Part shown: positions 8,591 through 15,298 of the stretch, one piece after another
How the letters are laid out: the number at the start of each line of letters is the position of its first letter
Position numbering within the stretch: position 1 is the stretch's first letter
NCBI GenBank assembly: GCA_013036995.1
Contig: JAAOXG010000060.1
Location: forward strand, 1-64,000
Length of the DNA: 64,000 nucleotides
DNA from: Lacrimispora defluvii
Lineage (GTDB): Bacteria; Bacillota; Clostridia; Lachnospirales; Lachnospiraceae
Reading direction: 5' to 3'
Notes under the pieces: generated by a model
Told to the model about the DNA's origin: nothing
Seen by the model: only the letters and a program-made list of their open reading frames with translations
Database searches by the model: none
Made by a program: the position numbers and the translations under genes

Positions 8591-9211
8591 ATGAAAATAA
8601 TTGATGCTATGGGAAAGGCCTGTCCGGTTCCGGTAGTCCTGGCTAAGAAAGCAGCGGCGGAACTTGCTTCAGAGGGCGGTGAATTACAGGTGCTGGTAGA
8701 TAATCAGCCTGCATGCGAGAATTTAAGAAATATGGCAGAAGGAAACGGCTATGCCGTCATGGAAGAAAAGATTGAACCTGGCAGATACCGAGTTACTATT
8801 AAGGTTCCGGTACAGGAACAGAAGCAGGTTCAGATTCAATCTGTCAAAGAACAGACTCCTGTAATAAGGGAGGAGAGCGGACTGGTAGTTGTCATCAGCA
8901 AAGATTCTATGGGGCAGGGAAGTGAAGAACTGGGAAAAATACTTATAAAAGGGTTCTTGTTTTCTCTCACCCAGTTAAAGAATCCGCCAAAGGCTGTCTT
9001 ATTTTTTAATTCAGGTGTCCTCCTCACGGTGGAGGGATGCAATACATTAGATGATCTGCGTGAACTGGAACAGGCAGGTACCCAGATTGAAATCTGTGGA
9101 ACGTGTGCGGATTATTATTCTGTGAAAGACTCCATTGGTGTTGGTAAGATTGTAAACATGATGACAATTACAGAGCGTATGGCTTATGCAGGCTCTGTCA
9201 TTAACATATAA
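8591..9211 (+). CDS. yedF: Sulfurtransferase-like selenium metabolism protein YedF
   Basis: Two-domain carrier protein found with SelD in selenium-using bacteria. The N-terminal TusA-like domain (residues 1-75) carries IDAMGKACPVPVVLAKK with the carrier cysteine Cys11 in a CPxP motif. The C-terminal DsrE-like domain (about 95-206) has VVVISKDSMGQGSEELG and ends with ICGTCADYYSVKDSIGVGK. AAAGGAG at 8575-8581 precedes ATG 8591. The protein is believed to pass sulfur or selenium, but its exact role is not established. It lies 32 bases after the desulfurase gene and 17 before the DUF3343 gene. Confidence 0.92.
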   Translation: MKIIDAMGKACPVPVVLAKKAAAELASEGGELQVLVDNQPACENLRNMAEGNGYAVMEEKIEPGRYRVTIKVPVQEQKQVQIQSVKEQTPVIREESGLVVVISKDSMGQGSEELGKILIKGFLFSLTQLKNPPKAVLFFNSGVLLTVEGCNTLDDLRELEQAGTQIEICGTCADYYSVKDSIGVGKIVNMMTITERMAYAGSVINI

Positions 9212-9228
9212 GCTGGAAGGAATGCCAC

Positions 9229-9504
9229 ATGGAAGATATTTTGTTCACATTTCACAACACACATCATTCAATTATGGCTGAGTCACTATTGCTGGGTGAA
9301 AAGATATCAGTAAAGGTTATGCCCATGCCGGAGGCTATTACTGCCGGCTGTGGGCTATGCCTTCGTCTGCCGGAGGGAGACTGCCCCAAAGCTCTTGAAA
9401 TACTGAAACAAGGCAGTATTATGCCAAGGGGAATTTTTAAAAAGACAGCAGGAACATATTGTAATCTGCCCATAGAGGGTTTTTCTGCTTCCCCATCAAC
9501 CTGA
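9229..9504 (+). CDS. DUF3343 protein, putative Se/S carrier-like
   Basis: Small 91-residue cytoplasmic protein of the DUF3343 family that repeatedly accompanies selD and yedF. It has the compact fold pattern LFTFHNTHHSIMAESLL followed by VKVMPMPEAITAGCGLCLRL, where the CGLC cysteines are the conserved potential carrier residues. GGAAGG at 9215-9220 precedes ATG 9229. It is the last gene of the selenium run and ends 4 bases before the convergent PucR-type gene, so the two 3' ends nearly touch. Function is inferred from association only. Confidence 0.82.
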   Translation: MEDILFTFHNTHHSIMAESLLLGEKISVKVMPMPEAITAGCGLCLRLPEGDCPKALEILKQGSIMPRGIFKKTAGTYCNLPIEGFSASPST

Positions 9505-9508
9505 AAGG

Positions 9509-11065
9509 TTATTCTATGGCTTTGAGGATAATCAGGGAGAGCCTGACTCTTATAATAATATCAATCTTGTTTAAATCTAGACCGGTGATATCTTTAATCT
9601 TTTGAATACGGTACTTTAGTGTATTAAAATGGATATGCAGACAATCCGAAGCAGTGTGCAGATCCAGCTGATGCTCCAGGTAGCAGGTGAGTGATTCCAT
9701 TAAGGCTGTACTATGAAGCCTGTCATATTCAATCAGATCATGAATACCAGGCTCAACTATGTGAACAGGCGGGTTTTGAAGCAGATAGGTTTCTGCCAGA
9801 TCTTCTAAAATATAATCTTCATAATAAAACAACTGTCCCAGGCCTTTCTTTTGTCTTGAAAATTCAAAGGCTTTTTTTGCCTGCTCTAAGGCATGGCCTG
9901 CCTGTGAAAGGTCCAAAAAGGCGCGGCTTACTCCTGCAAACAAATGATTTGAACTTAGTATCTGCAGAAAGTTCTGCAGCCGGTCATCATCAAGCGGAGA
10001 CCTCGTGCATTGATCAGAATCCATGAGGATCACTGTCTTACCTTCGAACATCTGAGTCAGGCCTCCGATAAAAAATTTATTCAGCAGTGTACAAATATAA
10101 ACCATTTTCTCCCTGGAGTCAAAAAGGTCATTGTCTGTAATATAGATTAAGTATATGTATTTTTTAAAATGGAGTCCGGATTTCTTCATTAGCTGTCTGA
10201 TCTTTTCCGGATTGGGCTGCTGGGTTTTTAAAACATAAAGAAATATTTCCGATAGTGGGGAATCGTAGGAGCAGTAAAAATGACCATCATTACAAAGCCG
10301 GATTCCCGCAAAATGGGTAAAGATCTGTAATATTTCACTGGAAAATTCCGTAAAGGGCCGGTTGTACTCCAGTTCGCTGACAAAAGCAATATTCATATGG
10401 CTCTGTCTGATACGCAGGATACGCTGGCGGTGTTTATAAATCTCCGGATAATTCATAATATACGGTGTCGGGGAATTGAGCATATGACGTTGAAATGCGT
10501 AATCAGCGTTGCAGATATCGTTGTATTTTTGGGAGAAGGTCTGATTCTCCTTATATTCCATCCACTGAGGCTCATCCAACTGTTCCTCACCCCAGCAGGA
10601 GACCACAGGATTGTGGGCGGAATCGATCACTCTTAACGGATTTCCAACATACTTAAAGGTCACTTCCAGCATTTTCTTCATGGCATCCGGATCGTCTAAT
10701 GCCCGGATCATCTCTTCCTTGTACTGGTACAGGGTCAGTTCCTCGAAAAAGAATTCCTCCGTCAGGTTAATTAATTTTGGTAATGTGACCAGTCTGGGAT
10801 CACAGACAATCCAGTTGATTTTATTTTCCATGCCATAGGAGCGGGGGAGTTCCTTATCCCCAATAAGTAAAAGATTGACAGCTTCTGAAAGCGGGAGTGA
10901 GTCAGGCAGGTCGGAGACGAGTGCGATGTAAACAAGATCGGAGCAGAATGCCTCAGGTAAGCCATCAAGACAACGGCATGATCTAATGGCCAAATCATTA
11001 CTGATATGACTGTGACAGCTGTAATTCTTTAAAAACTCTGCCAGATTTTTCATGTGCTTTGCCAT
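9509..11065 (-). CDS. PucR/CdaR-family transcriptional regulator
   Basis: A 518-residue regulator with the PucR/CdaR architecture: a long N-terminal sensory region (about 1-280, no recognised ligand domain), a GGDEF-like middle region and a C-terminal PucR-type helix-turn-helix near residues 455-515 (LTCYLEHQLDLHTASDCL, then HFNTLKYRIQKIKDITGLDL). The start ATG at 11065 is preceded by GAGGACGCTT. It is transcribed away from the Fe-S oxidoreductase gene, so it is the likely controller of that gene; such proteins usually respond to a small metabolite. No DNA target is proven. Confidence 0.82.
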   Translation of the reverse strand: MAKHMKNLAEFLKNYSCHSHISNDLAIRSCRCLDGLPEAFCSDLVYIALVSDLPDSLPLSEAVNLLLIGDKELPRSYGMENKINWIVCDPRLVTLPKLINLTEEFFFEELTLYQYKEEMIRALDDPDAMKKMLEVTFKYVGNPLRVIDSAHNPVVSCWGEEQLDEPQWMEYKENQTFSQKYNDICNADYAFQRHMLNSPTPYIMNYPEIYKHRQRILRIRQSHMNIAFVSELEYNRPFTEFSSEILQIFTHFAGIRLCNDGHFYCSYDSPLSEIFLYVLKTQQPNPEKIRQLMKKSGLHFKKYIYLIYITDNDLFDSREKMVYICTLLNKFFIGGLTQMFEGKTVILMDSDQCTRSPLDDDRLQNFLQILSSNHLFAGVSRAFLDLSQAGHALEQAKKAFEFSRQKKGLGQLFYYEDYILEDLAETYLLQNPPVHIVEPGIHDLIEYDRLHSTALMESLTCYLEHQLDLHTASDCLHIHFNTLKYRIQKIKDITGLDLNKIDIIIRVRLSLIILKAIE

Positions 11066-11310
11066 AAGCGTCCTCTTTTCATATGAATTTGTGAATCATT
11101 ATGGGAAATATTATATCACTATTTTTATGTAGGTTCCAGAATGGATTGTTAAAAACAATTAAAAAACAAAGATAAAATTGTTTGATTTAACAAAAGACAT
11201 CTTAGTAAAACCCATAAGAAACTGGTAAAAGTTTATAGATTCAGACATACCCTTTTCCTTTTGTATTTGATACTATTTTTTCATAGCAAAAATAAAAGGA
11301 GAGGACAAAT
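11066..11310. promoter_or_regulatory. Divergent intergenic region with repeated TTGTT/AACAA inverted motifs
   Basis: AT-rich stretch between the PucR-type gene and the reductase gene. It contains overlapping inverted repeats: ATTGTT-AAA-AACAAT near 11145, AAACAATT (11153-11160) with AATTGTTT (11176-11183), and TTGTT..AACAA ending near 11192. They are candidate operator half-sites for the divergent regulator. No clear -35/-10 pair could be assigned for either gene. Confidence 0.35.
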
Positions 11311-13305
11311 ATGCAGAACAAATATGAAAAGCTTTTTGAACCGGTTAAAATCGGTAATGTTACATTGAAAAACCGCTTTGTTATGGCACCCATGGGTCCC
11401 CAGGGGCTTGGTGACTCCGTGGGAGGCTTTAATCAGAGAGGAATTGATTATTATGTAGAACGGGCCAAGGGCGGAACCGGGCTTATTATCACAGGAGTAT
11501 GTTTCGTTGATAATGAAGCAGAGCATCATTCTATGCCAAGCACTCCCTGTCCCACCATTAATCCGGTGCATTTCACCCGGACTGCAAGAGAAATGACAGA
11601 ACGGATTCATGCTTATGATTCCAAAGTATTTCTCCAGTTAAGTGCCGGTTTTGGCCGGGTTGCACCTCCTGTTGACCCGGATTTAAAGCCGGTATCAGCG
11701 TCAGAAATTATGAACCGCTGGGTAGATATCCCTTGCAGAGCTTTGACAAAGGAGGAAATCCATCGGATTGTGAAACGGTTTGGGGAAGGAGCGGCAATTG
11801 CTAAAAATGCGGGATTTGACGGAATTCAGATTCATGCGGTTCATGAGGGATACCTGCTTGACCAGTTTGCGATCTCATTTTTTAATAACAGAACGGATGA
11901 ATACGGCGGCAGCCTGGAAAACCGCCTTCGCTTTGCAAGAGAAATCGTGGAAGAAATAAAGAAAACCTGCGGAGATGATTTCACAGTTACGCTTCGCTAC
12001 AGTCCTAAATCATTTATAAAAGACTGGCGTGTCGGTGCTCTTCCCGGTGAGGTATTTGAAGAAAAGGGCCGTGACCTGCCGGAAGGCATTGAAGCAGCCC
12101 AGCTGTTAGAACAGTACGGGTATGATTCCCTTGACGTGGATGTGGGCTGCTACGATGCGTGGTTCTGGAATCATCCGCCAATGTATCAGAAGAAGGGACT
12201 TTACATTCCTTTTGCAAAAGCAATAAAAGAGGCGGTAAATGGTCCCGTTATCTGTGCCGGCCGTATGGATAACCCGGATCTGGCTCTTTCTGCTATTGAA
12301 GACGGAAGCTGCGATTTAATCGGACTTGGACGTCCCCTACTTGCGGATCCTGATTATGTAAATAAACTGCGCTTCGGTCAGACGGAACTGATCCGTCCAT
12401 GTCTTTCCTGTCATGAGGGCTGCCTCGGCCGCATGGTTCATTATGGCTGGCTGAACTGCGCTGTCAACCCTGCCTGCGCAAGAGAACGGATTACAGAATT
12501 AAAACCAGTTCTGAAAAAGAAAAAGGTAATGATTATTGGCGGAGGAGTGGCTGGGTGCGAAGCTGCCAGGGTGTTAAGTCTGAGAGGCCATCAGCCAGTG
12601 ATCTATGAAAAATCAGACCGCCTGGGAGGAAATTTAATTCCAGGAGGAACACCGGATTTTAAGGAAGATGATCATGCACTGGCAAAGTGGTATGAGAACA
12701 CATTAAAAGATCTGTCAGTACCGGTTTATTTTAATACCGAGGTAACTTCTGAAATGGTTCGCAAAGCCAATCCCGATACGGTCATTGTTGCAACCGGTTC
12801 AAGACCTAAGGTGTTCGGTCTAGGAGATGACAGTAAGGTATTTACAGCCGAAGAGGTTCTTCTTGGAACCAGAGATCCGGGCAGCCGTGTCGTGGTTTTA
12901 GGCGGAGGTCTGGTTGGTTGTGAACTGGCTTTGTGGCTTAGGGATAACGGAAAAGAAGTTTCCATTGTGGAAGCCCAGGACGGTTTGCTAAAACTAAATG
13001 GTCCGCTGTGTTTTGCCAATATCAGTATGCTTTTATCCTTGATTGAAAGCAAAGGAGTATCCGTTTATACAGGTTCCAAAGCTATTCGTACCACGGAGCA
13101 GGGGGTTCTAATTGAGACTGGTGCAGGAGAAGAGGAATTAAACGCGGATTCTGTAGTGCTTGCAGTTGGTTATGATTCCGAGAACAGACTTTATGATGAA
13201 TTAAAATATGAAGTCAGGGATCTTTACATATTAGGTGATGCAAGAAAGGTATCCAATATTATGTACGCCATCTGGGATGCGTTTGAGGTAGCATCAAATA
13301 TTTAA
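11311..13305 (+). CDS. NADH:flavin oxidoreductase, enoate / 2,4-dienoyl-CoA reductase family
   Basis: A 664-residue FMN, FAD and [4Fe-4S] enzyme that reduces activated C=C bonds with NAD(P)H. Domain 1 (about 1-350) is the old-yellow-enzyme TIM barrel, with IQIHAVHEGYLLDQF and NNRTDEYGGSLENR. The cluster cysteines Cys364, Cys367, Cys371 and Cys383 have the CX2CX3CX11C spacing of 2,4-dienoyl-CoA reductase. Two dinucleotide-binding folds follow, VMIIGGGVAGCEAAR (about 408) and VVVLGGGLVGCELAL (about 530). AAAGGAG precedes ATG 11311. Substrates in this family include cinnamate, dienoyl-CoA, bile acid and flavonoid intermediates; the actual one is unknown. The divergent PucR-type regulator probably controls it. 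Confidence 0.9.
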   Translation: MQNKYEKLFEPVKIGNVTLKNRFVMAPMGPQGLGDSVGGFNQRGIDYYVERAKGGTGLIITGVCFVDNEAEHHSMPSTPCPTINPVHFTRTAREMTERIHAYDSKVFLQLSAGFGRVAPPVDPDLKPVSASEIMNRWVDIPCRALTKEEIHRIVKRFGEGAAIAKNAGFDGIQIHAVHEGYLLDQFAISFFNNRTDEYGGSLENRLRFAREIVEEIKKTCGDDFTVTLRYSPKSFIKDWRVGALPGEVFEEKGRDLPEGIEAAQLLEQYGYDSLDVDVGCYDAWFWNHPPMYQKKGLYIPFAKAIKEAVNGPVICAGRMDNPDLALSAIEDGSCDLIGLGRPLLADPDYVNKLRFGQTELIRPCLSCHEGCLGRMVHYGWLNCAVNPACARERITELKPVLKKKKVMIIGGGVAGCEAARVLSLRGHQPVIYEKSDRLGGNLIPGGTPDFKEDDHALAKWYENTLKDLSVPVYFNTEVTSEMVRKANPDTVIVATGSRPKVFGLGDDSKVFTAEEVLLGTRDPGSRVVVLGGGLVGCELALWLRDNGKEVSIVEAQDGLLKLNGPLCFANISMLLSLIESKGVSVYTGSKAIRTTEQGVLIETGAGEEELNADSVVLAVGYDSENRLYDELKYEVRDLYILGDARKVSNIMYAIWDAFEVASNI

Positions 13306-13313
13306 AAATGGGA

Positions 13314-13374
13314 AAATGAGTTTCCACCGTACAGGCACCCAATATGGAATTCTGTGCGGTGCAAACTCATTTTT
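13314..13374. terminator. Bidirectional terminator between the reductase and cupin genes
   Basis: Long imperfect stem AAAATGAGTTT..CACCGTACA pairing with TGTGCGGTG..AAACTCATTTT, with T runs on both strands. It serves the two convergent genes. Confidence 0.8.
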
Positions 13375-13378
13375 ATTG

Positions 13379-13759
13379 CTATAGGATGAGCTCCTTATCA
13401 TTTTTTATGATGTTGCGTTTATCAACGCCGTCAGGCACCATTCTGTAGACCAGGAAGCGCACATCCTCATCAAAATCATTTTCCAGTGTATGAATGGAAT
13501 TTTTTACTCTGACGATTGAATTTTCTGAAACAGTCCTCCATTCTGTCTGTTCTGCTTCTTTCCACAAAATTTTTAATTTACCGGAGATTACAAATATGGC
13601 CTCTTCAATATTATGGTGTTTGTGCCATTCCTGAATGGAGTGAGGGGGGAGGGTATTGAGATGAATTTCATATTCATCGAAGATAAAATAGTTGACCCTT
13701 GTGCGGTTCTCTTTTTCTACATAGATCGAGTCTGCAGTATCATAGATTTCCAGATTCAT
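13379..13759 (-). CDS. Small cupin domain protein
   Basis: A 126-residue single-domain cupin. The barrel is visible from LNTLPPHSIQEWHKHHNIEEAIFVISGKL, where H-x-H-H and the following Glu form metal-ligand motif 1, and IHTLENDFDEDVRFLVYRMV fits motif 2. The start is set at 13759 because AAAGGAG with correct spacing stands before this ATG; longer in-frame extension lacks such a site. It stands alone between two terminators. Function is not predictable; such cupins bind metals, sugars or small ligands. Confidence 0.75.
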   Translation of the reverse strand: MNLEIYDTADSIYVEKENRTRVNYFIFDEYEIHLNTLPPHSIQEWHKHHNIEEAIFVISGKLKILWKEAEQTEWRTVSENSIVRVKNSIHTLENDFDEDVRFLVYRMVPDGVDKRNIIKNDKELIL

Positions 13760-13846
13760 AGTAACACTCCTTTGTACTTTGTCTTTAAAGAGATTCCTTT
13801 TCTTCAGTATAGGCCTGGATTTAATGATTTGCAATCAGCAATAATA

Positions 13847-13892
13847 AAAGGGAACTGCAGCCCGAAAGAATTATCAGTGACAGCAGTTCCAT
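13847..13892 (-). terminator. Terminator of the TrkA/P-type ATPase operon
   Basis: On the minus strand GGAACTGC pairs with GCAGTTCC around a long loop and is followed by CTTTTATTATT, just past the stop of the second TrkA gene. Confidence 0.65.
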
Positions 13893-13901
13893 AAAAAATA
13901 T

Positions 13902-14561
13902 TTATCCAAATATCTCTTTCAATTCTTTCCGGCTTCCCTCATCGGTTAAAGCCAGAATATCATCCCCCACCAGAATTTGGGAATCCCCCTTTGGAATGAC
14001 TAAGGCATCATCCCTGGTAATGGCGATCAGTACTGTCTTTTTAGGTATAGACAGGTTTTTCAGTAACTGGTTAGCCGCCCTGGCAGACTCTGCGACTTTC
14101 ATCTGGATAATGGAATAATCACCCCGTTTTAACTTTAAAATGGTGAACATATCCTCTAAATCCATTTCTTCCACTACAAAGTGAGCCATTAAATCGGCTT
14201 GATTGACGCCCACATCTACGCCCATACTGCTGTTATAAAGCCAGGCATTTTTGGGATTGTTCACCCTGGCAACCACTTTTGGGACACCAAATTCCATTTT
14301 AGCCAGAGTGGATACAACCAGATTGATTTCATCGGCATCGGTTACTGCTGCGATAACGTCGGCAGAGTCGATACCTGCCTGCTCCAGTACAGCAGGGTCT
14401 GAACCGAAGCCGTTAATTAATACTTCCGAAGGCAGTTCTTTTAATAATTTGTTAAAATTTTTATTCCGATGTTCAATTACCTTTATTTCATGTCCGTTGG
14501 ATAATAACAGGGAAGCAAGATAGGTTCCGACCTGGCCCCCTCCTACAATAATCACTTTCAT
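13902..14561 (-). CDS. TrkA/KtrA-type potassium channel regulatory protein (second copy)
   Basis: A 219-residue cytoplasmic protein with an N-terminal RCK/TrkA-N Rossmann domain (VIIVGGGQVGTYLASLLLSNGH, the nucleotide-binding loop) and a C-terminal TrkA-C domain ending in a VGDDILALTD segment. Such proteins form rings that gate Trk or Ktr potassium uptake in response to nucleotides or c-di-AMP. It lies 50 bases after a paralogous gene and downstream of a P-type ATPase, all on one strand. No TrkH/KtrB membrane partner is in the window. The start at 14561 is chosen to begin at the Rossmann strand; an upstream ATG at 14588 would add nine residues. Confidence 0.85.
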   Translation of the reverse strand: MKVIIVGGGQVGTYLASLLLSNGHEIKVIEHRNKNFNKLLKELPSEVLINGFGSDPAVLEQAGIDSADVIAAVTDADEINLVVSTLAKMEFGVPKVVARVNNPKNAWLYNSSMGVDVGVNQADLMAHFVVEEMDLEDMFTILKLKRGDYSIIQMKVAESARAANQLLKNLSIPKKTVLIAITRDDALVIPKGDSQILVGDDILALTDEGSRKELKEIFG

Positions 14562-14611
14562 AGCATTCGTGGCATCCTTTCTTTGCATTTTCTCACAGTT
14601 CGCCTTGTTAT

Positions 14612-15262
14612 CTATATCAGATCCAGCATGGATTTTAACTTATCTGTTGCGGCTATAATAACTGAAATGTACAGGATATCCTCTGCCTCCAGAATTGTAC
14701 CAAGAGTGGGTAAAAAAGTTTTGTTATTCCGGCTGATGGAAACAACCTGTATTTCACCCAGCACTGTGATCTCATTTACCTGATGACCAACCAGGAGAGA
14801 GGGAACTTCAATGCGGACCAGATTCACAGTTCCATTTCCAATGTCATAGACACTGTCCAGCTGATGATAGGTCAAAAACTGGGTTGCCCGTTCAATGCCC
14901 CAGGAAGTGGTGGATATAGTCTGAATGCCAAGTCTGTGATAGATTTCTGCCTTTTTCATGTCATACAATCTGGCAACCACATGAGGGACACGGTAAATCG
15001 TTCTGGCAATCCTGGCGATTACGGCATTGATCTCATCGCTTTCCGTACAGGATACCACAGCATCTACTTTATCTATCCTGGCTTTGCTTAAAACGTCCCG
15101 GTCAAACCCAAATCCCAGAACCTTAATACCTGCAAAATCGCTTCCCAGGCTGTCTAAAACTTCCGGATTTGAATCAATGACTGTTACCTGATGTCCTTTT
15201 TTAATTAAATTATTGGATAAGCCGATTCCCATTTTTCCTAAGCCAACTACAATCACTTTCAT
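14612..15262 (-). CDS. TrkA/KtrA-type potassium channel regulatory protein (first copy)
   Basis: A 216-residue RCK protein with nucleotide-binding loop VIVVGLGKMGIGLSNNLIKKG and a C-terminal TrkA-C domain (ALQVNEITVL-like block followed by ILEAEDILYISV). It is a divergent paralogue of the following gene, so the pair could form a hetero-oligomeric gating ring. AGAGGTG precedes ATG 15262; a GTG at 15271 is an alternative start. It begins 36 bases after the ATPase stop, which makes a common transcript very likely and ties the protein to monovalent cation homeostasis. Confidence 0.85.
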   Translation of the reverse strand: MKVIVVGLGKMGIGLSNNLIKKGHQVTVIDSNPEVLDSLGSDFAGIKVLGFGFDRDVLSKARIDKVDAVVSCTESDEINAVIARIARTIYRVPHVVARLYDMKKAEIYHRLGIQTISTTSWGIERATQFLTYHQLDSVYDIGNGTVNLVRIEVPSLLVGHQVNEITVLGEIQVVSISRNNKTFLPTLGTILEAEDILYISVIIAATDKLKSMLDLI

Positions 15263-15298
15263 AACGATCACCTCTCTATGATTTTAATTTCCTGCCCG

